Below, in pieces: positions 9,388 to 20,882 of a stretch of 64,000 bases of DNA. Where the stretch lies: the NCBI GenBank assembly GCA_035610835.1, contig CM069442.1, positions 32,962,452 through 33,026,451 on the forward strand, written 5' to 3'. Each line of letters starts with the position of its first letter. Position 1 is the stretch's first letter. The notes beneath the pieces are model-generated. The model saw only the letters and a program-made list of their open reading frames with translations. It ran no database searches and had not been told where the DNA came from. The stretch is from Ophiura sarsii (lineage: Eukaryota; Echinodermata; Ophiuroidea; Amphilepidida; Ophiuridae). The translations under genes were made by a program, and so were the position numbers.

Positions 9388-11900
9388 TTACTGCTTGCCA
9401 TGCTTTGTAATAGACTCTGTCCAGTCTGAAAAAATGTCCTTCCATCTTTGCGAAAATAACTGGTGCGAACGGGCGTACACTATTGCATTGTCTCCGTCTT
9501 CCATTCTTGAGATCTCCTCATCTGGGCATGCCACATAAATCTCCTTACGTTTGTTGTTAAGAATCACAAGACCCCATTTATCAGTACCATATGGGACAAT
9601 CCCCACAGCCATATCTTTTCCATGTGATAATATATCAATCTTTTCTTTCACCGGTGTTGAATCTGTGTATTCAAGATAACCCTCCATCACCTCATTATAT
9701 ATCGCAGTAGGAATCAAAACAGCACTATGTCTTGATTTGTACTATCTGAGAATGGCCATTACCATCATTTCCAGGACCGTAGTGTTTATCCGATCCCACT
9801 TTGAAGCAGTTTTTAATTGCAAGTCTCTAATGGCATTCTGGTCCATATTGGCCACGATGTAATCAAGCCCATTGGCTCCTCGTAAAGCATGCTTAACATC
9901 TTTTGCCTCCTTATCTTCTCTTGTAAATGCCTCATTATATATCGCAGTAGGAATCAAAACAGCACTATGTCTTGATTTGTACTTTCTGAGAATGGCCATT
10001 ACCATCATTTCCAGGACCGTAGTGTTTATCCGATCCCACTTTGAAGCAGTTTTTAATCGCAAGTCTCTAATGGCATTCTGGTCCATATTGGCCACGATGT
10101 AATCGAGCCCATTGGCTCCTCGTAAAGCATGCTTAACATCTTTTGCCTCCTTATCTTCTCTTGTAAATGCCTCATTATATAACGCAGTAGGAATCAAAAC
10201 AGCACTATGTCTTGATTTGTACTATCTGAGAATGGCCATTACCATCATTTCCAGGACTGTAGTGTTTATCCGATCCCACTTTGAAGCAGTTTTTAATCGC
10301 AAGTCTCTAATGGCATTCTGGTCCATTGGCCATGATGTAATCGAGCCCATTGGCTCCTCGTAAAGCATGCTTAGGGAAGACGTCAAAACTCGACCGCCCG
10401 TTGACCGCCGGTTACGGGCGGTTTCGCCCGGTTCTTTCAGGTCAAATGTTTTACTGGTATATGAATATTCGCGCATGCAACACTGAACAACCGCCGGTTG
10501 ACTTAATGCTGTAACCGGACCAATTTACACTATCAATCTGTTACTTTGCGGTCATAATAGCTCTCTCTATAATCGTTCTATAAAAAAACACATTCATAGA
10601 CTTTCGGTATTGATTTTAAAAAGTTAATTGAGCTATAAACAGATTGAAAAAGCCAACCCCAGCGAAAATCAATAGCTGTATTGTACTGGTTGTCAACTGA
10701 GCCCATTACTTCAAGATTTTATTGCTCACGCGTGTGACGAGGCACTATCAACCGGTCGTGCATGTTCACCAGAGTGTAACTATTTGACCTCATTATGTGT
10801 GTATATTATAACAGACGACACGTTTTGTGAGAACCGGGCGGAACCGGCGGTCGAGTTTTGACGTGATCCCTTAACATCTTTTGCCTCCTTATCTTCTCTT
10901 GTAAATGTTGACCGATGAAACTTTTCTTCCCAGTTCTTCTTCTTGAGATCTCCTCATCTGGGCATGCCAAATAAATCTCCTTATGTTTGTTGTTAAGAAT
11001 CACAAGACCCCATTTATCAGTACCATACGGGACAATCCCCACAGCCATATCTTTTCCACGTGATAATATATCAACCTTTTCTTTCACCAGTGTTGAATCC
11101 GTGTATTCAAGATAACCCTCCATCACCTCATTATATATCGCAGTAGGAATCAAAACAGCACTATGTCTTGATTTGTACTATCTGAGAATGGCCATTACCA
11201 TCATTTCCAGGACCGTAGTGTTTATCCGATCCCACTTTGAAGCATTTTTTAATTGCAAGTCTGTAATGTCATTCTGGTCCAAATTGGCCATGATGTAATC
11301 GAGCCCATTGGCTCCTCGTAAAGCATGCTTAACATCTTTTGCCGTCTTATCTTCTCTTGTAAATGTTGACCGATGAAACTTTTCTTCCCAGTTCTTCTTC
11401 TTGAGATCTCCTCATCTGGGCATGCCAAATAAATCTCCTTATGTTTGTTGTTAAGAATCACAAGACCCCATTTATCAGTACCATATGGGACAATCCGCAC
11501 AGCCATATCTTTTCCACGTGATAATATATCAATCTTTTCTTTCACCAGTGTTGAATCCGTGTATTCAACATAACCCTCCATCACCTCATTATATATCGCA
11601 GTAGGAATCAAATCAGCACTATGTCTTGATTTGTACTTTCTGAGAATGGCCATTACCATCATTTCCAGGACCGTAGTGTTTATCCGATCCCACTTTGAAG
11701 CAGTTTATAATTGCAAGTCTGTAATGACATACTGGTCCATATTGGCCATGATGTAATCAAGCCCATTGGCTCCTCGTAAAGCATGCTTAACATCTTTTGC
11801 CTCCTTTTCTTCTCTTGTAAATGTTGACCAATGAAACTTTTCTTCCCAGTTCTTCTTTGCATCATCCCCTCTGATACGATCAGTATGATTCTTCTCATGG
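9388..11900 (-). repeat. Multi-level tandem array of a coding fragment
   Basis: The minus strand repeatedly encodes two blocks: block 1, EKIDIL..GKDMAVGIVPYG then TDKWGLVILNNK.KEIY; and block 2, KHALRGANGLDYIVANMDQN with KTASKWDRINTTVLEMM. Block 2 recurs at 240 bp spacing (CTCATTATATATCGCAG at 9691, 9931, 10171). A larger unit carrying both recurs at 458 bp (11127, 11585). Block 1 faintly resembles a Ulp1-type (C48) protease core, where W.L.VI is preceded by a catalytic His, but here the His position is Lys, so I do not assign it. A MITE splits the array at 10374-10870. Confidence 0.6.
10374..10870. mobile_element. PIF/Harbinger-like MITE with TTA target duplication
   Basis: A 497 bp insertion inside the tandem array. 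The uninterrupted array reads GCATGCTTAACATC; here it reads GCATGCTTA, the element, then TTAACATC, so TTA is duplicated (10371-10373 and 10871-10873). The left end GGGAAGACGTCAAAACTCGA and the reverse complement of the right end GGGATCACGTCAAAACTCGA match over about 25 bp, followed by GC-rich CCGCC/GGCGG words. A 3 bp TWA duplication and GG-starting ends fit PIF/Harbinger. No transposase is encoded. Confidence 0.85.
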
Positions 11901-12239
11901 ATTGTTTAGGGTTTCCATTGTCATGCCCTTAGCCCCACAAATACTGCATTCATCATCTGTTCCTTTTTTTACCTCAATTGTAATGGCATTTAAATATGGG
12001 CCAATTCCAAACCACCATTTGGCATCCTCTGTATCGAGTTGGCAAGAAATCAGCATGGCCATTTCAATTATCTTAGGAAGGCATATGAACGAGATATAGC
12101 CAATCGGTTCCTTTACGCCAGCATAAAGTTTACTCCGTTCTAGACTAAATGGACTAAGGAGCAGGACGTTGCATAGTATGGACTTGCCTTTTGGCAACAG
12201 CACTTGTGGGATCAAATGCCTTGCATGACGAACCATCAA
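11895..12239 (-). pseudogene. Unidentified frame with CSICG zinc-like motif
   Basis: A 114-codon minus-strand frame overlapping the end of the hAT-like fragment. Its C-terminal half (EDAKWWFGIGPYLNAITIE then DECSICGAKGM) looks like real protein with a single CxxC. It leads directly into the downstream tandem array on the same strand, so it may be the intact upstream part of the protein whose pieces were amplified there. The function is unknown. Confidence 0.35.
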
Positions 12240-12740
12240 TGCAAATCCTAAGGAGGCTCTCTATTATTCCTTGGGCTAGCCTAAGTTGCCAATCACCCAG
12301 AAACCTCTTGATAAAGGAGTACTGACGCTCCACTTGAGAGGTAGCTACATGAATCACTAACATAATCTTCACCAAATGGAGAACATTCTTGAACTTTTGG
12401 ATCTTGTCTGGTGAGGAAAGAATGTTGCGCCAAAGATCAGACATGCGAGTATTTTTGTAATGCCTGAAGATATCTAATTTGAAGGCAAGCCACTCTTTAG
12501 ATATGTCATCCACTTCACACTCTTGATGCTTGAGGAGGGTTTCAAAGTTCCCGGTTAGGGTTTTGATTTCTTCATCACCATAGAGGGCCAGATCGTCTTT
12601 CTTATTTGGCATGTTAGCCGGATCAAATATGTCAAATGACAATAAGACTTCATCTTCAGTGAAGTTTATAAATCTAGTATTAACACACTCTAGGATTGAC
12701 GCTGTGACTTCTCTCAGGCTTTTCTTTCGGCCAATATCTC
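12154..12740 (-). pseudogene. hAT superfamily C-terminal dimerisation region
   Basis: The minus-strand protein reads SLREVTASILECVNTRF, then FDIFDPANMP, a helical stretch, then VLHLVKIMLVIHVATSQVER, QYSFIKRFLGDWQLRL and IIESLLRICIDG. This is the classic C-terminus of hAT-type proteins ('ATSQVERQFS..KR....R..L....ESLLRI'), close to ZNF862/KIAA1586-like proteins. The conserved ER pair is present. There is no upstream catalytic region in the right order, so it is a fragment. Confidence 0.75.
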
Positions 12741-13084
12741 CCTTTCAAGCTTGGTCGACCATTCCAAGCTGCTCAGCTTGGGAAAGTCTTCAGCCTCTTC
12801 TTTTATCTATTTGTTCTAGGTCCTGATGGCAACGCCAAGTTTGATCCCACTCTGACAAAAGCAGTTGAGCAGTTTTATATTTCGTCGACAGAAGCTGGAC
12901 TTATGTTATGTTGTCAGCCAGGCGCCTTGTGTCAAAAACAATTAATAATTCATATTTATTTGATTCAAGACATGTTTTAGAGAAATCTGTCCCCAACTGC
13001 TATATCCGTGATTATTTCAGAAATTGTTTGGAATGATGGGGTTGGGTCCACATCAAAGATACACAAGAACTCTGCTTCATGTAT

Positions 13085-13215
13085 CAGGACCAATTTTGGT
13101 TAAATTCATATCCTACAATGATTGATGGATCTTTCACGATTTGAACAATTTCCATCTTATCTTCAGGTACAGTCACAATAATAATAATGATTTTCTTTGT
13201 GTGAGGATGGTTAAA
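13085..13215. repeat. Dispersed duplicate of 14.98-15.12 kb
   Basis: The sequence GGACCAATTTTGGTTAAATT followed by about 110 bp is repeated with indels at 14988-15115. On the minus strand it encodes IVQIVKDPS.IIVGYEFNQ, the same words as the 14.8-15.3 kb frame, so it is a second, shorter copy of that coding relic. Confidence 0.75.
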
Positions 13216-13328
13216 TGTATGCACCAAATTGCACCTTTTTCATTGCATATTGTAAAAAATTCTTAATTCTAAGGGGGAACATCCCCCTCAGACTCCACCC
13301 TGGTTAATCCATGAGCCTAAACTCGTGT

Positions 13329-13350
13329 CCCCCCCCCCCCCCCCCCCCCC
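13329..13350. repeat. Poly(C) tract, 22 bp
   Basis: An uninterrupted run of C. Similar poly(G/C) runs occur at 20733, 26892, 43775 and 50000. Confidence 0.95.
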
Positions 13351-13374
13351 TATATCAGAGAGTTGAATGTGAAA

Positions 13375-13950
13375 AGCTTAAGTCAAGTATGAAGATGAAG
13401 TAGAGAAAACCAAAGACTTTGAGAAGGGGTTATCATCTGTTACACAATTGGCTAAAAATACACTCTATGAACAGATAAAAGAGTGGCAGAAGAGGGCAAA
13501 CGATATAGATGAGATACATCCAAATGGATGCAGTGAGTTCACAAAAATCAAGGATGAATTAACATCAACATTGGTGAAGATTGACAAATCCAATGGGCAG
13601 ATTCCAGCATAAAGCTTGCTTCCTCAGAACAAGATGTGATAAATACACTTGTGTCCTTGACAGAGGTTGTTTATCAATGCTCAATATCACCACCAAGTGT
13701 GGCTGATGAAGTGTCTTTAGATCGTCTCAAATTGGAGATAGGAGGAATAGTAAAGACAAAATACATGGTAATGATGATGTGGAAATACTGCAGGAAGAAT
13801 GGAAGCACTCAGGACAATTTAACTTGCCTCCAACATTTATAGAATCTCAGAGTATTGCGATCAATGAATTTGGTGATATTGCCGTAACCAGTAAGAAAAA
13901 AGGAGTTGTAGTTTTATCTATAGAACTGGTCAGGTTAAATGCTACCTCAT
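13375..13950 (+). pseudogene. TRIM-like (coiled coil to NHL junction) pseudogene
   Basis: On the plus strand, with one frameshift near 13612 and another near 13760, the protein reads as a coiled coil (KTKDFEKGLSSVTQLAKN, QIKEWQKRANDIDEIH), then SSEQDVINTLVSLTEVV, then SPPSVADEVSLDRLKLEIGG and finally EFGDIAVTSKKKGVVVL. This is the order seen in invertebrate TRIM/NHL proteins between the coiled coil and the first NHL blade ('PPSVADG..L...KLELGG..G'). RING and B-box domains are not found upstream. Two frameshifts make it a pseudogene fragment, unless an intron hides one. Confidence 0.55.
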
Positions 13951-14004
13951 AACCGGGCACACCATCCAAGGCCACACCATCCAAGGTCCAAGTGAGGTAT
14001 TTGT

Positions 14005-14325
14005 TACACGAGGGAGTTCGCTTGGAAGGTTGTGGTATTGAGTGCGGATTGTCCTGCTTCCTGTGATTGGCAATGTTGCTCTCCCAGCAATGAACAGGGC
14101 TGATGAATCACGTCTCCTAGTTTTGACATAGACTATATGAAGTCTAATGTACCTATGACACGATGCTAAATCATGAATAATAATCATGATCGTCTCTTAC
14201 ACGAGGGAGTTCGCTTGGAAGGTTGTGGTATTGAGTGCGGATTGTCCTACTTCCTGTGATAGGTAATTACGCTTTTTCTGCAATGAAAAGGGCTGAGGAA
14301 GCCCATGTCCTTGTTTTAAGTGTGT
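14005..14325. repeat. Tandem direct repeat of about 193 bp
   Basis: The block CACGAGGGAGTTCGCTTGGA to GCAATGAACAGGGCTGA is repeated about 193 bp further on with near identity in the first 70 bp and divergence after it. No coding function is recognised in either strand. Confidence 0.8.
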
Positions 14326-14564
14326 GAAGCCTCAGGGGGTTGCCTTCTTCCTATTCATCAAATGTCCCTTCTGGGGCTTCAAACTTCCCAGACTTGACAC
14401 CTCTGACTGGTCACCTCATAGTAGATTTGACACAGAAGAAGCCACAATCAAGATACCCTGTAGAGTCATAACAATAACATCATCCTATGTTAAACAACCA
14501 CACCTAAAGTTCTTTTTGTTGAGGCTCTTGCACCATCTGGGAGTAGAGCTCCCTTACCGTAGGC

Positions 14565-15340
14565 CTAATGTTCTTGCTTACTCCCGTAAACCTGCCCTTC
14601 AAAAAAATTGAAGAATGTGAGAACTGGTTTTGCAAAGTGCACGTTGAACACATAATGTACTTTGAACAGGCGATCAGATGCCTCTACAGCATTTGACCCT
14701 CCTAGGAATGATGTGTTGTCTACAATAATGAAATATTCAGTTGGGTTGCCATACAAAATAACAGCATTTCTTTTTTACGTTTTTGAAAGTTTTTTTAAAT
14801 CATTAAGAAAAAATATTGTAAAAGTTGGCTGCGAAGTGGCCAGTAAAAAAGAGGCCTAAAACTACAATAATAAAAAAAGAATTTCCGCATAGTGCATAGC
14901 CTTTTTGGACTAAAATAAATATGTATCAGCTCTGGGTTTTCCAGTTTGAGTATCGAACCATGGCACACAGTGTCAATTCCATCATTGGACCATTTTTGGT
15001 TAAATTCATAACCTACAATGATTGATGATGGATCTTTCACGATTTGAACAATTATCCATCTTATCTTCTGGTACAGGCACAATAATAATAATAATTTTCT
15101 TTTTGTGATGAGGATGAGCGCACCCAATAAACATTGCATGGAAGCGTATTTGTCTACCTGTTCATTGGAGTCCCACAGGCCATATGTTAGAATACTTTCG
15201 ATGATTTGCTCTTTCGTCTCTCGCCCATTTGGCTCCTTTTGCTCAATCTCTCTCCTTGAATCCTCAACTCTCATTCAGATGGCATCTAGCAATTCAACTT
15301 TCCTTTCCTTTTCCTTAACTTATTGGTCTTTGCTGGCCTG
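14565..15340 (-). pseudogene. Transposon-associated coding relic with tudor-like words
   Basis: Two minus-strand parts are present. 14565-14760 encodes FKVHYVFNVHFAKPVLTFFN then FFEGQVYG, the same pattern as the 2.5 kb fragment. 14800-15330 begins MRVEDSRREIEQKEPNGRET and includes ESILTYGLWDSNEQVDKYAS, then IIVGYEFNQKWSNDGID and VCHGSILKLENPE, which resembles a short tudor/chromo-like 'G.RI.HKW..DG....Y.G.V' module found in some transposon-associated proteins. Frameshifts are present near (AAT)n. The family is not named. Confidence 0.4.
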
Positions 15341-15448
15341 AGAATTCTTTGGTTTTGCTTGCAAGATATTGTAACGGAAACTGGGTTTTGATTGTGCATC
15401 AACCCTGTACCGTTTTTGACCATTTTATTTTGTGTTTTTAAACAAAAA

Positions 15449-15478
15449 ATTGTAATAAGCTTAGAAGCTTATTACAAT
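15449..15478. other. Perfect 14 bp inverted repeat
   Basis: ATTGTAATAAGCTT, a 2 bp spacer, then AAGCTTATTACAAT. It would form a tight hairpin or cruciform. It is isolated in AT-rich DNA; no gene end is nearby. Confidence 0.85.
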
Positions 15479-16100
15479 ACAAGACTACGATATTTACAGA
15501 TTATCTCATGATCCAATAGATTTAATTTACTAGGCTACAACTATTGATAATGAAGATCAGTTCATTAATTAACAATAAAGTGTGTTAATTAAAGATTTTT
15601 GAGGCCAGAAGGCACCACTGAAAGCATAGTCAGTGCAGAATACTGCTCCCATAACAGTGGCTTCTGCTCCCATATAACAGTGGTGAAAAACGATCTGTTT
15701 TAAGTCTTTTAGGAACCAAACCTCACTTTTTCAGTTCACACTGAGATCAGGTAAAGCACATACAATACTTACAGTAACTAATCATCATAATCCATTGGTA
15801 TAAATCCAATGTTAGAGCATGTTTTGTAATCAAAATTCCTCCACACAGAAAACAGAATTCTTGCTTTATTAATAGGCCATTTTATCCAGGGAAGTTTATT
15901 AGTGTTCCTAGTTTTTTGTGTAATGACAGCGTTGTGTTAATAATCGTTAATAATTGCTCATTTTCTCTCTAAGTAGGATAATTAAGTAGAAATTGGAGGC
16001 CCCAGTGCATCAAGTACAAGATGGATTGGCCATTGGCAGAGGGCACTGAAAACACTCAGTCGAAATTATGCAGCCCTATGTAATGTTTTGAAGAGTCGGG
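15479..16100. other. No supported gene
   Basis: AT-rich DNA. A short direct repeat of CTGCTCCCATA/AACAGTGG lies at about 15643-15685. Otherwise nothing recognised. Confidence 0.5.
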
Positions 16101-16549
16101 TTCAGACCCTTACATAATGACTGGGAACCCACATCCTTCTCATCGACTCTTGGAATAGGGTAGTGTAACATGTAGTACTTTCTAGATTTATATCCTTATC
16201 TTGATTATAAATGTTATCAAGATCAATCAAACCCACCTCTGTAAGGGTCTGAAACAATCTCTCCATCATCTGAGAAAACTTCATCAGATCAGATCTCTTT
16301 GACATGAAGTCGGGTGGTGGTACTTTCTCGCCTAGAGTAAGAAAGTATGCATGAACAAAATAATTAAAAGATAAAAAGGGGAGGGGAGGTTGGCAAGACA
16401 GCATTTTGGGGACAGAAAGCAGTCCAAGTAAACTAGACAAAATATCGGGCGATATCCTCTCCCTGGCCGACATGCCGAAGTACTGCCCTGGCTGACCAGC
16501 CGCGTACTCTTTATGATTAGTAAATGAAGGGTTGATTTGTTCCAGGGAT

Positions 16550-16740
16550 TTATTTTGACGTGATAATAAGTGAACGTTCAAGTCGCCAACTAGAAGGACT
16601 TTCCCAGGCAGTAAGTTTACAGAGTCAATTAATTCCTCCAATTCAACCAAGAAAGATGACTTATTAGAATCAGATAGTTGTAATTTCCTTTTCTTATTCT
16701 TTAAACTGGGTAGTAGGAGTTTCTTGCCGTACTTATAACA
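16550..16740 (-). mobile_element. LINE AP-endonuclease fragment
   Basis: The start of a 182-codon minus-strand frame and its upstream extension read FLVELEELIDSVNLLPGKVL then LVGDLNVHL. GDLNVH is the catalytic D-x-N motif of the apurinic-like endonuclease of CR1/jockey LINEs. The frame downstream to 16102 loses similarity. It lies directly beside the KDZ relic on the same strand, but the two belong to different element types. Confidence 0.65.
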
Positions 16741-17545
16741 CTTGGCACTGTAGGTGTTTCATCGGATGCATATCAATAAAACAAACGGTGGAATTTGGGC
16801 ATAGAGTTGGCAAATTTTCCCAATGCCTACCTAGGTAGACAAATGTTTGTTCGGCTGCCTGGGTATTTTTGTCATCTTTCAACTCGGGGTGTATCCTCCC
16901 AATCTTATCAGGATGTAGCGTTGTTTTGCACATTTCCATGGTGTGGTTCCTATAACGTGTAGGGTGTCAATCACCTTAGTAATTTTTAACCACATCACAT
17001 CATACGGCTTTGGCAATTTGAGTGGTTGACGGCTTGCTCTTAACCTTACTAGCTGGCACATATTGTGGTATGCCAGGATGATATGACTCCATTCTTCTGG
17101 GATTCCTTGTAGGGTGTTGAACAACCAGGCTATGATGAACATTCCTTAGTAATTTTTAACCATATCTCATCATACAGCTTTGGCGATTTGAGTGGTTGAT
17201 GGCTTGCTCTTAACCTTACTAGCTGGCACATATTGTGGTATGCCAGGATGATAAGACTCCATTCTTTTTCTGGGATTCCTTGTAGGGTGTCGAACAACCA
17301 GGCTATGATGAACATTCCTTAGTAATTAACCACATCTCATGATACGGCTTTGGCAATTTGAGTGGTTGATGGCTTGCTCTTAACCTTACTAGCTGGCACA
17401 TATTGTGGTATGCCAGGATGATAAGACTCCATTCTTCTTCTGGGATTCCTTGTAGGGTGATGAACAACCAGGCTATGATGAACATGAATACTTGGCCACG
17501 TGATTCCAATCTGATATTGGAATGACATGGATAATATGATTCCAT
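16733..17545 (-). pseudogene. KDZ (Zisupton-type) transposase relic with triplicated segment
   Basis: The most downstream part reads KVIDTLHVIGTTPWKC followed by NTQAAEQTFVYLGRHWENL, matching the KDZ transposase C-terminus ('VIDALH.RNH....C......AEQTF.WL.R'). The Glu of AEQTF is a likely member of the DDE triad by family knowledge. Upstream, the block FIIAWLF.TLQGIPEE.WS, ILAYHNMCQLVRLRAS and PLKLPKPYD.MW is present three times in tandem (TATGATGAAC at 17131, 17304, 17474; periods 173 and 170 bp). Most KDZ proteins have this block once, so the triplication is secondary. It is split across frames and is not functional. Confidence 0.75.
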
Positions 17546-17585
17546 GTACCTAACTTTATAGTTGAGCTACACCTAACAGGTATAA

Positions 17586-17738
17586 ATACTGCAAATTATG
17601 AGGAGTAGTTTTGGACAGCATGTGTACTATTGTGTAGTCTTACGTTTGTTTGTCGTTTACTTTTGTGTGTAATTGAGGGTATGATTGAGAAAAGAACATG
17701 CTGTCCAAAACTACACCTTCGTAATTTGTAGTGATTAA
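17586..17738. repeat. Short foldback, about 37 bp arms
   Basis: ACTGCAAATTATGAGGAGTA followed by GTTTTGGACAGCATGT at the left is mirrored by ACATGCTGTCCAAAAC and ACTACAAATT at the right. The arms differ at a few positions and enclose about 80 bp. No coding. Confidence 0.8.
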
Positions 17739-17739
17739 G

Positions 17740-18350
17740 CAGAAATAACCAATGTGGTGCAATTTATAATGCAATAAGTACTATTTTCTGACAGTTTCAA
17801 GGCAACTACTTACCCAAAGAACGCTCCAACATATCATGGTGTGTTTTTCATATTGCAGAATCTCTGTTTCTTGTAGTCAGAGAGTTGAGCCCATTCTTTT
17901 GCAGAAAAAAATCTGTTAATCTCAAGCATATCTGCATCTAGTGTCTCTTTCTCCTTCTGGGGTCGTCTTCAAGTTTTTTCTATCTAAATATTTCTTTCAT
18001 TTTGGTATTGCAAACTATTTAATGAAAGATACAAAGCTTTAAAAAGTTTTCGAAACTTTTGGGACACCAAGTACATAGATAAATGGTAGAACTACTAATA
18101 ACTTAACTGTGTCCAGATCTAGATCTAGAAAAGTCTGTGAATTAAAACCGAACAGTAGGAAATCTTGTAAAAACTACTAGATGCCACGTCTTGATAATAT
18201 AATGCATTGTGCCGTTTTGCAAGTACATTGCACACAGAAGGAATTTACTGTAGCATAACGTGTATGGTGCAAGACAATTGTACTTGCACAGATGTGCTAG
18301 TTGATGAATGTGACAGTGTAGTGGACGTTGCTCCAACTGAACTGTTCATA
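17740..18350. other. No supported gene
   Basis: AT-rich DNA with short frames only. Nothing recognised. Confidence 0.5.
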
Positions 18351-18355
18351 ATAGC

Positions 18356-18740
18356 TGGAGCATGGTCTATCGGCTAAAGTGCTTGCCTATGGTGCAACTT
18401 CCTGACATTTAATTGGGTACCAAATACAAATCTGAATTCAATTGGTTCATATGCTACATATCAGGAATCGTCTCTATGATTCTGTTTAATAGTTAAAACA
18501 ATGAAAGCACCACATCCTTTAGGAGGGGATATTAAAACCCTAACGCTATTGGTGCATTGCATCATCAAGGAAGGGTATATTGGTGATGATAATTTTTTAG
18601 AGCATACCCTCGCAACACCCCCGTGGCGTGACTATACATGACCTGTGACTCCCACCCGGGGGACCCGGGATCGAATCCGGGCGCCGGCGGTGGGGTTTTA
18701 ATTTGGCTCAATATCCCCCATGATAGTTTGATTTTTTTAA
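18356..18740 (+). repeat. tRNA-derived SINE-like sequence
   Basis: GCATGGTCTATCGGCTAAAG followed by TGCTTGCCT resembles a tRNA box A head. About 300 bp later ACCCGGGATCGAATCCGGG is a strong box B-like sequence. They are too far apart for one tRNA gene, so this is either two SINE pieces or one interrupted SINE. GGGGATATTAAAACCC near 18530 resembles a SINE tail word. Confidence 0.4.
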
Positions 18741-18959
18741 TTAGTGAAGAAAAACCTGCCCCTTAGCCACCAGTCATAGGCACAGAGTCATGCGGTTTAC
18801 ATGGATTGTGCAAGTGTCTGTAGGTGATCAACAAAAAAGATTTAGATTTTTTAAACACATTTTCACATTTTTATGCTGCTCTAAGATATCTTCAAACTTA
18901 GTTCATTGATTGTACCTCGCCAGGCCTTCTTCTGTTGTACAAAATTAAGCTGGCCAAAG

Positions 18960-19710
18960 CCAATTTGCAGATGCTTCTAAACACTGCACAAAGAGAAAGT
19001 ATCCACTTTTTCAAGACACCCTGTGTTTAATTCCTAAGACCCTAAATAAGTTCAAAATATGGGAAAGAACAAGAATTTTCTCAATGTCAATCCTAAAAGA
19101 TGTTCAATAGGATTGAGATCTGGTGACTTTGATGGCCATTCAAGTCGAGTGATGCCCTCCGCTTCTAGGAATGCATTGGTTATTCTGGCCCGATGCGGGG
19201 TGGCATTGTCATCCATTAACATTTACTGTTCACCGATTGCTGCAGCATAAGGTATCACCTCCGGCTGTAAAACATCATGGACATAGCGCCTAGCAGTCAA
19301 ACCTCCTCTGACGACTTTTACATCTGTTTTCTCACCAAGGCTTATCCCCACCCAAATCACCACGCTGCCTCTTCCAAATGCTTCCACCCCCTCCTGGTTA
19401 CAGTCGTCTTCATTCTCCCCGTTCCTCTGTCTCCATACTTGTCGACGTCCATCGATCCAGCGTAAGCAGACTCTGGATTCATCTGTGAAGAGGATATTGC
19501 TCCATTTCCTGGGACTCCAATGCTAATGATGCCTTGCAATCAGTTATGACGCCTTGCAAGCGGTTACGACGGTCGGTGATGGAGTTGCAGCAAGCGGTTA
19601 CGACGGTCGGTGATGGAGTTGCAGCGATGGCCTTTTCCTCAGTATTTGACCATGGTAACCAGCAAAGTTGTCCCTGCCTTCTGTAAAGCTGCCGCCTGAG
19701 CTGCCGAGCT
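18960..19710 (-). pseudogene. Tc1-like transposase pseudogene
   Basis: From about 19530 downward the minus strand encodes HQHWSPRKWSNILFTDESR, with first catalytic Asp in FTDES, then GRGSVVIWVGISLGEKTD, then GGLTARRYVHDVLQPEVIPY, then MDDNATPHRARITNAFLEA with the second Asp, then WPSKSPDLNPIEHL with the third catalytic residue Glu. This is textbook Tc1 (DD34E). In-frame stops occur (one just before MDDNA) and the C-terminus is cut after PIEHL. The upstream N-terminal HTH region has a 33 bp direct duplication at about 19558-19625. Not active. Confidence 0.85.
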
Positions 19711-20732
19711 TAAAATTGAACATAAAAAACCACAAAAATCAACATCAAACAGTTATCAAATCTAAATTTACTCACAGGAATTGGATTTTATATTTCGTAT
19801 TAAATTATTCGGTTTTGCAAAACTAAAAACACACACAAAATTGTTTGTCTCATACATACCGGTGAACAATCTGTTTCTAGAGCTTTGATCTAGAGCGGCA
19901 GTAGCTAAAGGAGGATGATAATAGAGATCCTGAGGGTGCTCGTTATAATGAACAGCAGAGCGGATTCAAAAGACTTCATAAGCAAAATTGCCAGACTGAG
20001 ACAAATGTAAGCCATTAGGGCGGAATAGCAGGTGTTTAGTAAGAAATGGCATCTGCATTAGACAACCTTGAACAAACCCTGTAAGCATGCCTATTGATAT
20101 TGGCCTTGCACAGTTTACCGCCACCTTTCGCTACTTCTCCGCAGTAGTACGACTAGTGTCGAAGTACGTCTGACCAGAGGATCTTTGTGTGTGCAGTGGT
20201 AGTAAGTGGTGTATCGCTGTCGATTCTCGTCAATTCGGGCCCTAATCTCACCAACTGAGGACTTGAAAAGATGGTTAGCGTCTCTTGTGTATGTATATGT
20301 AGCCTCAAATACGATTAACTACCCCTGCAATCCAAGCCCCCTATCCCTCTTCAAAGTGTCACCCCGCCGCCGTCAAGTTTCATGTGGAACTGACCGGCCC
20401 AGTTTATCAGTGAATCGCCTACGATTAGAGTAACATTCGGGTAGAGTAACATTCGGGTAGTGTTCCTCTTCATTGCTGCTGTTCTCTATTATCTCTGTGA
20501 CAATTCTGTTTTTTTCCTATTACAATAACCTCCTTTGGCAGGTAGTTAAGCACTTTGTTTTCTTCTGAAGTACTAAACAGCTTAGTAGCAAGTTCATTGT
20601 TGAAAACAACAGGTGTAAATTATAGGTCAGCTTCTTTTTCGTCAACAAGAAGCAATCACACAATGGCCTTAAGATTGCTATATTCTGCACAGTTTGCAGT
20701 ATATTTCAAACAACTTTTCTCACAATTCTCAC
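19711..20732. other. No supported gene
   Basis: Mixed-composition DNA. A duplicated GAGTAACATTCGGGTA lies at about 20429-20460. No conserved protein words seen. Confidence 0.45.
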
Positions 20733-20749
20733 GGGGGGGGGGGGGGGGG
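20733..20749. repeat. Poly(G) tract, 17 bp
   Basis: An uninterrupted G run. Confidence 0.95.
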
Positions 20750-20882
20750 CATGAGCTGTCATCTGCTCTGCTCTGTACAAATATCGAATGGCAACCTCGT
20801 TCAATTGCACAATACCTTTTATACTCAATTTACATATTTTGTTGATGCATCAATAGCCGGGAGAGAAATATACAACACCCTG

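Noticed and set aside
16102..16550. Remaining part of the 182-codon frame as a separate gene
   Set aside because: After the endonuclease words it shows no protein-like conservation that I recognise.
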